From positions 372,001-436,000 of the forward strand of contig KV918763.1 in NCBI GenBank assembly GCA_002049455.2: a stretch of DNA of 64,000 nucleotides. Reading direction: 5' to 3'. The translations under genes were made by a program, and so were the position numbers. Origin of the DNA: Porphyra umbilicalis. Lineage: Eukaryota; Rhodophyta; Bangiophyceae; Bangiales; Bangiaceae. The notes beneath the pieces were generated by a model, which made no database searches, was not told the origin of the DNA, and saw only the letters and a program-made list of their open reading frames with translations. Positions 1 through 10,971 of the stretch are shown here, piece after piece; the stretch's first letter is position 1; every line of letters begins with the position of its first letter.

Positions 1-1027
1 AAAAGAGGGTAAAGCCGTAGATGTGGGAGAGGGGCAACACCGCCAACACCGTGTCCCGGGGGGGGGGGGGGGGGGCGGGGGGGGGGCGCGTTCGCCGCCC
101 CCGCCCCCCCCGCCGCCCCCGCCGCCCCCGGCGCCGCCGCCGCGGCTGCCGCCGCCGCCGCCGCTGCCGCCACCGCGTGCGCCTCCAGCTGCCGCACGTT
201 GGCAATGAGGTTGGCGTGGGAGAGAACGACGCCTTTGGTCACCCCGGTCGTGCCCGAGGAAAAGGGCAGCGCCGCCACGTCCTCGGCCGCGTCGATGGGG
301 ACGGGCAGCAGGTTTGGGGCGCCCGCCGCCGCCGCGTCCGCGGCGCCCCCATTGGCACCGTCGGCGGCGGTGGCGGCGCCGCCCGCCGTCGCCGCCGCCG
401 CCGCCACCGCCGCCGTCGCCGCCGTCGCCGTCGCCGCCGCCGCCGCCGCCGCTTCCCCCCCCTCGACGAGGTCTGAAAAAGAGAGAAAGCCGTCGTGCCC
501 CGGCGCGTCGCGCCACCCGCCGTCCCCCTCATTGCCGTCGAGGACGACAATGGCGAGCCCCCCCCCCCCCACGCGCGGTGGCGCCCCCCCCCCCCCCCCC
601 GCCGCGCAACGAGCGCGCGGACGACCGGCAGGCAGTCGACGCCGACCATGAGGGCGACGGCCCCCCCCGCGGCAACCTGCCGCTCCACCTCCCCAACCGT
701 CCCCCGCGCGCCCGCCGGCGACACGACGCCGCCCGCCGCCAGCACCCCGTGGGCGGCAACGACCCAGTCGACGTCGTTGGGGCCCATGAGGAGGACCACG
801 TCGCCCTTTGTCAGACCGAGGGTGGTGGTGAGTGCACCCGCCGCGGCGGCGACGCGGCGGCGGAGGGCGGAAAAGGTGAGCGTCCGCCCGCTCGACGCGT
901 CAATGAGGGCGGCCGTGGCGGCCGTGGCGGCCGTGTCGTGCCGGTTGGGCGCCAGTACCGTGGCGGGGAGGGAGGTGGGGGGGGGGGGGGGGGGGAGGGG
1001 GGGGAGGGGGCTTTGAAAGAGCGTCAT
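1..1027 (-). CDS. 4-coumarate:CoA ligase-like / acyl-CoA synthetase, 3' part off the left edge, frame broken in homopolymers
   Basis: ANL-superfamily enzyme that would activate a carboxylic acid as its adenylate and pass it to CoA. The start is the ATG at 1025-1027. The first ~145 residues contain GLTKGDVVLLMGPNDVDWV and a Gly/Ala-rich stretch typical of the 4CL N-terminus. Reading then continues in another frame (about 575 down to 90), which holds the P-loop PFSSGTTGVTKGVVLSHANL at about 200-265. Near the edge, in a third frame, is VLAVLPLSHIYGF (positions 18-56). The two frame changes coincide with C/G runs at about 580-600 and 58-90, so indel errors there are likely. The linker between blocks is unusually Ala-rich. 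The C-terminal half is missing. The substrate cannot be told; red algae lack lignin, so a fatty or hydroxycinnamic acid role is open. Confidence 0.8.
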
Positions 1028-2401
1028 GGTGCAGCCGCGCGCCGCGTCGGGGGGGGGGGGGGGGGGGGGGGGGCGAGCGGGGAGCGGACCGGGGTCGACA
1101 GAGCAACGGGAGAGGTGGTGCCACCACGCGGTCGGTCAGGGAGGGGGGGGGCGCAGACCGGATGGAGCGGGCTGTGCCAAACCCGGAACACAAGCGCAAT
1201 GGACACGCGCGCCCACCGCGCCAGCCGCGGCGGTCAAGCGCACGCCAGCCGCGACGGTCAAGCGCACGCCAGCCGCGACGGTCAAGCGCACGCCAGCCGC
1301 AGCCGTGGCGCGGCCGAGGGGGCCGCCACCAGCGCGAGGCCGGCGCCTGCGGGACGCACGCACTCCAGGCTGCCAACGCGGGCTTGGCTCCGTTGCGGCA
1401 CCGGGAGGTGCAGCCCAGACCACTTGGCAGGGGCGACGGGCCCCGCTCAGAGGCGCCTCTGCCCGCCGCGCTCGGTGAGCACCCGGCGGAGATGGAGGGG
1501 TGACCGCGACCGCGGCGGCACGCACCGCGGCGGGGCTCACGGGTCTGGGCAACGCAGCCGCGGCGGGTGGTCAGCAGGCACCTCAACTTGTCCCAGATTC
1601 TTCATTAAAAGTCCGTCTCTCTCGACAATATTCTACCAATTATTGTTGTAAAAACTGGTCACTGCGTCATATTCAGTCGAATCAGGCATATTCCTCTAGC
1701 AGCCGGATACTCGGTTCGAAAGTTCGCTAATTCAAACGAGGCTACACACGCACTTGTAGGCGTAACTGACGTCTTGGCTGTGCATGCGCACTCCTCACCT
1801 CATCGACCCCGTCTGTCCGTCTCTCTCCATGTTCATCATTTTGTTCATGACATGAATCACTCTTGTGATCTCAAGAACAGCAGCACGACGCAGTATTGAC
1901 ACGCTATTGTCGCGTTCCTTGTTCGATTGGAAGTGCACTCATGGACCATGATACAACCGCGACTTTCTGCTCTGCATGTGCCGCACCACTCCCTACCTGT
2001 GGCCCAGAGAGGAGACCTCCACACGACAAGAAGACAAAAATAACTGGCAGGCGCACGTGCAGCTACAGAGTACAGCACCATCAAGGTACATGCAGACCTC
2101 CACACCAGCGCCTGAAGCCCGCGCCTGACATATTGGTCGGCAGTCGGGAGTCGCCTCGGAAGCGAAGGCACCGCAGAAGCGGTGGCGCAAGGGGTCCACG
2201 GAAGAAAAGCACCATAGGAACAGGTCAGGACGAACGGTGCTGACCACGCGTGCCAGCGGGTAAGGGCCCGCGGACCCTCACCTTCATCCGACACGAGACC
2301 ACACAAGCATGCAAAAAACGCCAGCGTCGAGAGCCCTGTATACGATGACAGATGAGAGCAGGCAAGAACACAGAAAGACAATGCATGGTTCTAGCCTGTC
2401 T
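1028..2401. other. Intergenic spacer between the 4CL-like gene and NAC beta
   Basis: Presumed promoter side of the 4CL-like gene and 3' side of NAC beta. It begins with a G-run (1050-1072) and a 24-bp tandem repeat, then falls to ordinary composition from about 1580. I see no gene I can support. Confidence 0.5.
1232..1300. repeat. 24-bp tandem repeat, about three copies
   Basis: The unit GGTCAAGCGCACGCCAGCCG plus CGAC recurs at 1232, 1256 and 1280, the last copy partial. Part of a further diverged unit precedes it. Confidence 0.85.
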
Positions 2402-2989
2402 CTAACTCTGTGTTGCATCCACCTCCTCCACCCCGTCATCCGCGCCACCCGCCGCGGCCGCCGCCTCAAAGTTGGTATTCTCCACCAGGTCCGGCACGTC
2501 GTCATCGTCATCACCGCCCTCCGCATCGTCACCACCCGCACCGCCGGCCGCCGCCGCCGCCGCGCCCATCGCCCCCATGCCCATCGCGCCGCCCGGGTTG
2601 AGCTGCGCGGCGAGCGCCTGCAGGTCCGCCTGGCTCAGCTGGTCCGCAATCTCCGGCAGCATGTCCTGCAGGTCCTTCAACGCCGATGAGCCGCCAATGA
2701 CAAACGTGTTGGCGCCCACGGCCGCCTGCACATTGGGCGCCGAAAAGTGGATGATCTTGTCCCCACCCTCCCGGAAAATGTTGACCTCCTCAATGTTGGG
2801 CAGCGTGTTGACGCCAATGCGCTTGAGGGTGGCCTGCAGGCGCTTGTCGTCGGTGGGGGCGTTCTTGTGCGCCGCCTTCTTCTTGCGGCGGACCGAGCCC
2901 TTGCCGCCCGTGCGCACGCCAGCGGCCATGCGCTGCAGCTTGGCCAGCTTCTCCGCGTTCACCACCGGGGGCGCATCCGTGGCCTCCAT
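2402..2989 (-). CDS. BTF3: Nascent polypeptide-associated complex subunit beta (BTF3 homologue)
   Basis: Beta subunit of NAC, which binds the ribosome exit and shields nascent chains in the cytosol as a heterodimer with NAC alpha. The protein has 195 residues and no visible intron. Residues 30-42 (KGSVRRKKKAAHK) match the conserved ribosome-binding basic motif. Residues ~48-113 form the NAC domain, with LKRIGVNTLPNIEEVNIF and an AVGANTFVI-type stretch. The C-terminus is Ala/Gly-rich then acidic, longer than in the usual ~160-residue protein. The ATG at 2987-2989 is chosen because the family's N-terminus begins just before the LAKLQ helix. The frame stays open upstream for 75 codons, but that part is Pro/Arg-rich and unlike the family. 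Confidence 0.93.
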   Translation of the reverse strand: MEATDAPPVVNAEKLAKLQRMAAGVRTGGKGSVRRKKKAAHKNAPTDDKRLQATLKRIGVNTLPNIEEVNIFREGGDKIIHFSAPNVQAAVGANTFVIGGSSALKDLQDMLPEIADQLSQADLQALAAQLNPGGAMGMGAMGAAAAAAGGAGGDDAEGGDDDDDVPDLVENTNFEAAAAAGGADDGVEEVDATQS

Positions 2990-5148
2990 GGTGAAGGACA
3001 CGGCGCACAGGCGGTAAGAGGGGGAAGGGAGGGGGGGGGATGGGGATCGATCGACGTCGACTGATGTGCGCGCGAAGCCGAGCGAGCGGGGGCCCGCACG
3101 CGCTGGCAAGGAGAGTGTGGTTGCGTGGCGGGCTCCCGAGGGCGTCGCCAAGGAGGGGTCGCTCACAGGGCGGCTCAGGGGGGGGGGGGGGGTCGGTGAC
3201 TGGCCACGTCCCATGAGGCCCCACGGCCGGATACGGGCGCCGGCAAGGGACAGCTGCTCGGATCAACCGGGTCGGTTGAGATAGAGCCGTCAAGTCCGCT
3301 CGAGTCCGCGGGAGATACACGACCCAGACGGACTGTAAACATCAAAATTACAACCGGGGCAGAACCGAAGTGCACAGTCAGGGCGGCTATCACGTGGGCT
3401 GCCGCGAACCTGTGCTGGAGTGCATCTCTATCTGTACAAACATCCACTCCTACCTCCATTCATATCCACTCGTACACCCCAAGGCGCTTGTCGTCATCCT
3501 ACAAGCAGTCTGTAGAGGTGTTGGTGGGCCCCAGAATCAGAAGCGACCATCGTCGCCCAGGAGCGGTACCACTGGCAATAACGGCGGGGGCGTCGCGACG
3601 AAAGGACCCTCGCGAGGGTGGCGTCGACTCAACCTCATAGCCTGCCACCAGGGTGAAGTTGGCTCAGCGCCAACCTGGGCAACTACCCGTCATAACGCCG
3701 GCTCATATAGAGGTGAGGCCGACCTCAAGACGCCAACCAACGCCAGCGCTGCTTCGTCACCCCCCGACGCCACCACGGGCAGACGACAGTCCAGCCATCA
3801 TATCGTTGGGTCACGCGCAGCTTCACGTCGCCAACTGCCACCGTTGAGCGCCAGCAGATGACGCCAGCTGTACAGCTCTCCCTCGCACAGGCTCGGAACA
3901 TCGCATAGAGCCGGTGCACACGGCTCGCCGACGACCGTCTGGTGGCCCAAAATTGTAGGCCTTGACCATCCAGACGGCCTCCCGCGGCATGCCGAGGGAG
4001 CGACGAACGGCGGACAACTCTCGCAGCACGAAAACCAACGCTCCATGGTCCGTTCGCACTGCGGGCAGGCACCGCCATTACGGCCACCGCTGCGCATTGT
4101 CGTCGGCACCAGCACCCCACCCCGCATCCCCCCTCAAGCCGTCGACCTGCCCGTGCGTCGCCGACGGAGTGGCGCCCGCAGCCACCCCCTGCCCCACAAC
4201 CGACCCGGGCCCCCGCACGTTGCCCGACCGCCACTCCCATGCCAACCCCGCCGGCGTCAGCAGGAGGATGGCCCAGTTGAGCACCCGCTGCGCGGGGGGG
4301 GTCCCCCCCGGCGGCGGCGGGTCCAAGTGGTACCGCTCCCACGGTGCCATGGAGGCGGTCGCTGCCGCCGCCGCCGCCTCCTCGGCACTCGTCGGCGGGG
4401 GTGGGGGGGGTGGCGGCAGCCGCGGCGGCCGTGTTGGTGGCCGGCCACGCGCAGGGGCAAAGAGGCGCAGCAGCAAGGCAGCAAGGACAGAGCGAACAAT
4501 GGAGGGAGGGGAGGGCGGACGCATCGTCACAGCCGCGCCGAAGGTGACCGGTTTGACTGCTTGCAGCACGTGTCAGGGGGGAGACCGGGGGAGAAGCACA
4601 GCGTCAACCGCCCGCCTCCAGTCCGGCCACCCAACAACGCGGGCCAGAGAGAGACGTGAGTGATAGCAAGGACGTAGCGGGCGGTCTTGCGAGACACCCG
4701 GCAACGTGGGGTGTTGGGATGTGGAATGTGGCAGCTGGGTGCAGGAGTGTTTGTTGGGAGCTATGCATATGTAGCAACAGCGGCGGGTTGGGGAGGTGCT
4801 CGAGCTGCTGGCGGAGCACACAGTGTTGCGCAGCGCAGGGCGCCAAGAGCGGCCAAGCTCTTGTCGAGACGGATTTGAGTGGAACCACCACGGCTCGAGC
4901 AATTCTTGGGACGTTTCACACAACTCCGTGAGACCAGTCAGAGATTTGATTCATCCAGTTTCCCTCGATCTGCCCTGCACTGATGTGCCCTTGCTTCTCT
5001 CGATACTGTTGCCATGCCCCGTGGCGTGGTACGAACTCAGACAGTGGCGACCACAAGGGCACATTTAACACATAGAGCACTGTTACACGATTGGCACCCC
5101 ACCCGAAAAAACACACAGCACAGAAACAACAGCTTTCACGGTCTCGGC
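2990..5148. other. Intergenic region with weak minus-strand ORFs
   Basis: The first ~250 bases should hold the NAC beta promoter and include a G-run (3179-3191). Two minus-strand stretches in one frame look partly protein-like: 4078-4524 (an Arg-rich N-terminus, a Pro/Ala linker and a hydrophobic segment, VLNWAILLLTPAGLAWEW) and 3823-4059 (contains RELSAVRRSLGMPREAVWMV). A TAA at 4078-4080 separates them, and I found no GT-AG pair that joins them in phase. They may be exons of an unrecognised gene or chance. Confidence 0.3.
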
Positions 5149-7087
5149 TCACTCGAATGTCTGCTTGGCGGCTCTTCGCTCCAAGGCGCCCACGTCGACC
5201 GGCTTGACATCAGTACCCCCAACCACCACGCTTCCCATCTTGACCGGCCCGGATGCAGCGGGGTTCTCGTACCCTGCCTCGGGCTCGGTCGTCGCCGTGT
5301 AGTGCAAGTCGGGCGCGCCGAACAGCTCGTCTTCGGGCGTGTCGTCCTCGTGCACCTTCCCAGCGTCGGCGAGTTGCTTTCGATCCCCCTCCTCAAAAGC
5401 CGCCGACACGTCTTTCGCGTCGACCGCAGGCGTCGGCCGGAGGTACGCCACCGGGGAGACGAGCTCCTCCTGGTCGGAGGGCAGCTCGCCCGCGGCCGGC
5501 GGCGGCGGCGCGTCCGTCTGGTCGTCCACGTTTGGGTACATGTCCCGCCACAGCGGTGGCGGCACGGCGCCACTCTCAAACTCTTCGGGCACCCGCAGCT
5601 GGCGGGGGTGGTCCACGCACGGCTCCGAAGGGCACTCGCCGATGCGCGTCGTCGAAGTCTCGCACACGTTCTTGAAGAGCGAGGAGCGGCCGGTCCACCA
5701 GGTCGGCTGGTGGGACCACGACAGCGGGCCACCGCCGTGGATGCGGACATACGAGCACGAGTAGTAGTCGCCATAGTAGCCCGTCCACGGCATGTTGGTG
5801 TGCAGGCCACCGTACCAAGCCCATCCGAGACTGTGCGGCCAGACGGCAAAGGTGCCGCAACCACGTATGTCGAGGGAGAAAACAAGAACCAAGCGGATGC
5901 CACGATGACAAGCCAAAGCAGGTCAGCACATGCACGACACGAGTGATACGAACCGCCTGGTGAACAGGTACCAGAGGGACCAGTTGGCAGCCGACCGCGA
6001 GATTCACAGGCACACAACGCACGGGTGTGAGACAAAACGCACGGTAAGAAACGTACACATAAATGCCGTTGGGGATGTTTCGAGGCACCTTGACGTGGGT
6101 CTTGAACGCCACATTCTTCTCATCAAACCAGCCATCGACGAGGCGCTCTGTCTTGGTCTTGCATGTGAACGGGTCGCTCCGGAAGCACTGGTAGTGGAAC
6201 GCATACTTTTTGTGCATCGCTGTGGCACACGTCAAGGCCGGAAAGGCGGCAGAGCCCATGCAAGGACAGGGAGAGCGCCACTTGTGGGGAAGCGTCATTG
6301 TTAGGCGCCAGCACGTAGGGAAAGCGCCCGCACGATGACCGGTCCCGCGCGTGCCAAGGGTCGAGCAGAGGGCCCGCTCAGCGCCCATGGCGGTCCCACC
6401 ACGAGCCCCACAACGTACCAGCATTGTCCCGGTACTTCAAGGGCACCAGCGCCAGACGAACAAAGCCACCCTCGTGGTTATTTCTGCGGGTACGCAAAAG
6501 ACGGCACACCGGGGAGCACACGTACAGACGCACGGGAAGGCAAGACCAGCAATGACAGTCAGCAACCGCACCTGCGCCAAGCAAGCGACGAGCCACTGCA
6601 CCGAAAGCAGCTGCCTGGCGTCCCGGCGCCACACCTCCCCCCCACTCCCAGCGCCGCGCGTCACCACGCCCCCCCCCCCCTGCCTCACCCCCTCACGCGG
6701 CGACGCCCCCCCCCCTCCCCCCGACGTACCTCGCCCAGCGGATTTCCACCGACTCCCCCCGCGCCCACACGGCCGTCGGCGTCGTCTCGTCGAGCCCGTC
6801 CCGCAGCGCGTAGCCGCCTGAGTTGGGGCACGGCCCCGGGCAGTTGTACATAAAGCCCGGCGTGCCGCCAATGCGGCAGCCGGCGACCGCGTCCCACGGC
6901 GGCAGGGGGTGGGTGAGGAAGCTGTGCGCGTCCGCCGGCCGCACCGCGGCGGCGGCCGCAAGGAGCACTGTCGACGCGCACGCGGCGGCGGCGGCGGCCG
7001 TCGTCGCCCACCGCGGCCGCCGCCGGTGGGGAGGGGGGGGGGGGGGGGCGGGGGGGTCCCCGCCCGCAACGCAGCCGGCCGCGCCAT
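5149..7087 (-). CDS. Secreted lytic polysaccharide monooxygenase-like protein (chitin-binding type-4 fold), four exons
   Basis: Exons: 6730-7087, 6419-6483, 6057-6219 and 5149-5830. All three introns (246, 199 and 226 nt) have GTACGT donors and CAG acceptors, and every junction is in phase. The encoded protein has a hydrophobic Ala-rich signal peptide ending ...RPADA, so the mature chain starts HSFLTHP (His codon 6924-6926). A free N-terminal His is the first copper ligand of LPMOs. The second His lies in NNHEGGFVRLALVPL (mature residue ~69), split by intron 1. VPRNIPNGIYV, LGWAWYGG and YYSCSYVRIHGG match the conserved C-terminal core, where the axial aromatic residue sits. A ~150-residue acidic, Pro-rich tail follows. 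The only ATG found is at 7085-7087, in a frame that reaches the signal peptide only through a change in the G-run at 7029-7055. Target polysaccharide and CAZy family are unassigned. Confidence 0.78.
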
Positions 7088-7175
7088 GGCGTTGGCAACC
7101 GCTGCGCCGGGCAGCGTCGGCGGGGGTGGGGGGGGGTGGGTGGGGAGGATGGGGGAGGGAATGCAGGGCGCCAAA

Positions 7176-7210
<35 letters not shown>

Positions 7211-9439
7211 CGGCGCGTTGCCACGGCACGCAAGGGAAGGCACGGCAGCGTGGCGTGGCCGTCGACGCGGCTGGTGGCGGCGGTACGGACCAAAGCCGCA
7301 CCGACCCGCCGAGGCACCCGCGCGGCGCAACCTATATATCACGCGCAGCGGTTGCCGCGGCGGCCGCAGGGCGCCCTTGATCAGACCTGCCGCCGGCGCT
7401 CACCGCGGCGGCGGCGGCGGCGCGGCGCGGCGCGGCGCGGCACGGCGCGACGCGCGAGGAGGAACCACCATCCCAGGTGGCGGCGACGCGTGTCCACCAC
7501 CGCGGGCGGCGGTGCGGGGCCCCCGCCCGACGTGGCGGCGCGGGCGCCACCGGCGGTGGGGTGGCCGGCAGCGCGGCATCCCCCCCCCCCCCACGGCGGA
7601 CGCTGCCGCCCCCGTGGCGGCGGCCGCCCCGCACACCCGGTCGCGCGCCGTCGGGGACGGCACGGACCGCCCGCGGCGGGCGACCCCCCCCACTCCCAGC
7701 GCCGCCCGCCCCCCGGGTGGGGGCCCCCGGTTCCGCCGCCACCCCCCCCCCCCTCCGGCCGCGGGGCCGCCGCCGCCGCGGGCGCTGCCCGCGGCCGCCG
7801 CCGCTCGCACGCGCCGGCGGCGGGCGGGCGGGCGGCCGCACGCGGCCAGCGGCGGCACCGCAGCAGCAGCGGCGGCAGTGGCAGCGGCGGTGACACCCCA
7901 ACGGCGCCCGCGGCCGCCGCGGCGCGGCGTGGGGGCCCCGCCCCGACGCGCGCCGGCGCGTCCCGGCGGGGTGAGGCGGGGGGGGGAAGGGTGGGAGGGG
8001 GGGGGGGGGGGCGCCCACGCGGCGCCCCACCCCAGCGCGCGTGCGGGCGCGGCGGTCGCCGCGCGCCCGCGTCGACGCGTCGGCGGGGCGGGGAGCCGCG
8101 GCGGGCGGGGGGGGGGGGGGGGGGGGGGGTCGGCCGGAGGGTCGGGCGGCGGGCGCCCCCCCCCCTCCTCCTCCCCCCCCCCCCCCCCCCCCCCCCGACC
8201 CGTGCCGCCCGCGCGGCGCGGGCGTCAATGGCACGGCCGCCACGACCGCGCGCGTCGGCGTGGGGGGCGCCCGTCGGCCGACGGGGGCCACGGCGCGGCG
8301 GCGGCGCGGCGCGCGGCGGGGTGGCACCCGTCCACGGCGGCCGCGGCGCGGCGCGCCGCGGCCGGCAGCCTGCGCCACCGGCGGCGGTCGCAGGCGCGCG
8401 GCCGTGGCAATGGCAGCGGCGGCGGCGGCGGCGGCGGCCGTGCCGCCGCCCGACCCCCGCCGTGGCGGCGGCGGCCGCCCGCCGCCGCGCTGCCGCCGCG
8501 CCGCCGCGCGGCACCGGTGCGGTGCCCCCCGCCGGGTGTGTGCGTGGGCGGCTCTGGGTGCCTGCCCCCCCGCCCCCCCGCCCGCCCGCCCGCCCGCCCG
8601 CCCGCCCGACCGCCGGCCGCCACCCCACCGCGGCGCCCGCGGCGAGCGCGACGGGGGGCGGGGGGGGGGGGGGCGGGCGGGAGAGATGGGCGCGCCGCGC
8701 GCCGGCGGCGGCGCCGACCGGGACGCGGCCGGCGCCCCCGGGGGCGGCGACGGCGGGCGGTCAGGGGGGGCAGCGACGCGCCCCGTGGCCACGTGGCGCA
8801 CCGCCGCCGGCGAGGGGGGGGGGGGGGGGCGGTGGGAGGGGGGGGGGGGGGGCGGTGGGAGGGGGGGGGGGGGGGGGTGACCGCGCCGCGCGGTCGCCAC
8901 CCGCATCGTCCATGGGAGCAGCCGCGGCGCGCCGGGGGTGGCACGGGGCGGGGATGGACGGGGGCCGGGCGCGCGGGACACCCCCCCGACGCGTGACGCG
9001 TGGGAGGCGGCGCGTGCGCGAGGCGCACTCTGTGCAGACGGCGGCGCGCTCAGTGCAGGCGGGCGCGGCGGCGGCGGCGGCGGCGGGCGTCGGGGCGGTG
9101 GCCGGCGCGGTGCGCAACCCCCTCTCGCGCGCACCGACGCGCGCGGCGGCGGTGCGGTGTCGGCCCTCTCGGGATTTCGGGCAGAGGCCCTGCCCCCAAA
9201 ACCAGTGGCTGCCACTGGAGAAAGTCAGGGGGACCGCGCGCCGAGTTGTATGCGCGGGATGGATTGGCTGCGGCAGCGTGGGGTGGGCTCGACGCGGGGC
9301 GACGCGCGCGCGCAAAAAAAGAGAAAAAAAAGGCCAGGAACAACAAAACAGTGGGGGGTGCCGACGCCGCGTCCATCCACCCGCGCTCCCCAGTGCCGAG
9401 ACGCCGGTCGCCGGCAGGGCACGAGCCATCGACACGCGC
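7088..9439. other. Extreme GC intergenic tract with long homopolymers
   Basis: About 2.3 kb with runs of G or C longer than 12 at many places, for example 7983-8010, 8109-8130, 8168-8197 and 8816-8877, plus a (CCCG)n stretch at 8577-8610. Every frame stays open for hundreds of codons because stops need A/T. The long Arg/Pro/Gly/Ala reading frames have no recognisable domain and I do not call genes in them. Confidence 0.6.
7332..7340 (-). promoter_or_regulatory. Possible TATA box of the LPMO-like gene
   Basis: On the minus strand GATATATAGG stands out in very GC-rich DNA, about 245 bases upstream of the ATG at 7087. This is position and composition only. Confidence 0.35.
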
Positions 9440-10971
9440 CTACATCATCAGCCGCTCGCCCTCGGGCATGACCGCCACGTACCCCCCCCCGCCGGCGCGC
9501 ACGTTGCCGAGGACGTCGAGGAGGTTGCCAAACTTGACCTTGGACACGGACGGGGACGCGACGCCCGCGTCGGCCAGCGCCGCCACCATCCCCTCTGCGT
9601 CGGCGCGGCTGGCGCGGCCGAGCCAGCGCTCCATGGAGAAGCCGCGGAGCGTCAGGTCCTTGCCGGTCAGCGCCGACGCGGGGACGGTCAGACCGGGGGT
9701 GGCCGAGCCGTACGTCACCAGCGTGCCGCCGGGGGCGAGGGCGCGCGCCAGCTCCGTGGCGACCTTGCCGCCCTGTGTGCGCAGCGTGCCGTGGAGGGGC
9801 CACACCACAGGGCGAAAAACGGACAGGAAAATGAGAAATGGAAACAGAGTCAGAAAATGCGGATGCGCGAAACCCTGCGCAACGCGCCACGGTACGACCA
9901 TGGCCCCAAACGCTGGCGACAAACAGCAACGAAGCGCGAGAAAGGTGCAGTCAAAAGCAGCCCATCGGCAATCACACAACAAACGTACCGTGCCGTTCAG
10001 CGCCAACTTTGGTGCGCCCATGTCGGCAAAGATCTCGCGCATCCCCGACGACGACGCGTAGGTCTCGGACACGACCACGTCCCCGCCGGCAGACTTGAGG
10101 CGCTCAACCGTGGAGGCGTAGTCAGCGCTCTCCTGCAGATCAAAGAGCAAGCAAGAGACACCAAAGGACAAGAAGCCGGCACACAAGACATGAAGACGCT
10201 CCCCGTCACGCACCCGTTAGCGCTCGCTCCCAAGAGCCACAACCAACAGGCACCGCAATAGACACAGCAACGCGGCCACGTCACACAATCCACTCGGCAG
10301 TGGGACTGCTCCAATGGCAAACAAAGCCCCCTTTGCCCACGCCCGCGGCGCCGACCAAGTCGCCGTCGACCTACCTTCACAAAAGTAACCGTCTTCATGC
10401 CCCGCGCCGCCGCCAGCTGCACGACGGCTGACCCCACGGCCGACTCGCCGCCGCTCTGCACGACTGTATCCCCCGCCGCGAGCGCCCCAAAGTCGCTCAG
10501 CAGCCGCAACGCCGTCGCGGCGCCCGACGTGAGCGTCGCCGCCGCCTCCAGCGGCACGGATTTGGGCACGGCCAACACGTCGGCCGAGCTGACCACCGCT
10601 GCGTGCCGCCACGTGCCGAGGCCCGCCTTGGCCGGCACCACGTAATCGCCAGCCTTGAGCCCCTTGACGCCCGCCCCCACCGCCGTGACGACCGCCACCC
10701 CCCCGTGCCCCGCCACCCGCGGGAAAGGCGCCTTTCCCGCCCCACCATCCACGCCGAGCACCGCCGCCACGTCGCCCGCGTCGACGCCGGCGGCGAGGAA
10801 GGAGACGGCCACCTGATCCGACGACGGCGACGATGGCGCCGCCGCCGTCGACGCCGTGATCACCGTGGATGGGTGCCCGTGGCGGGCATAGGTGTAGGCA
10901 GTGGGGGAGGAAGAGGCAGCGCGGCGGAGCGCGGGCGCCGCCCGCCGCAGCGCGGCGAGGGAGGAGAGCAT
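9440..10971 (-). CDS. MECR: Mitochondrial enoyl-[acyl-carrier-protein] reductase / trans-2-enoyl-CoA reductase, three exons
   Basis: NADPH-dependent reduction of trans-2-enoyl thioesters, the last step of mitochondrial type II fatty acid synthesis (lipoate supply). Exons: 10375-10971, 9989-10132 and 9440-9772. Introns are 242 nt (GTAGGT...CTGCAG) and 216 nt (GTACGT...CACAG), both phase 0. The product is 357 residues, near the usual family size. The N-terminus MLSSLAALRRAAPALRRAA is an Arg-rich mitochondrial presequence. Then come an alcohol-dehydrogenase-like domain with GDYVVPAKAGLGTW, the nucleotide-binding segment SGGESAVGSAVVQLAAARG, and the family signature GGKVATELARALAPGGTLVT followed by TVPASALTGKDLTLRGF. 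Start and stop (TAG 9440-9442) are clear. Confidence 0.93.

Noticed and set aside
4057-4524. A two-exon gene joining the hydrophobic stretch at 4.2 kb with 3823-4059
   Set aside because: No donor in the required phase was found upstream of the CCCGCAG acceptor, so I left both as unassigned frames.
7332-9215. A 627-codon minus-strand open frame
   Set aside because: Same compositional cause; all six frames are open there and no conserved motif appears.
7136-10261. A plus-strand open frame of over 1,000 codons
   Set aside because: It is made of Arg/Pro/Gly/Ala runs in stop-poor DNA, has no domain, and runs antisense through the exons of the enoyl reductase gene.
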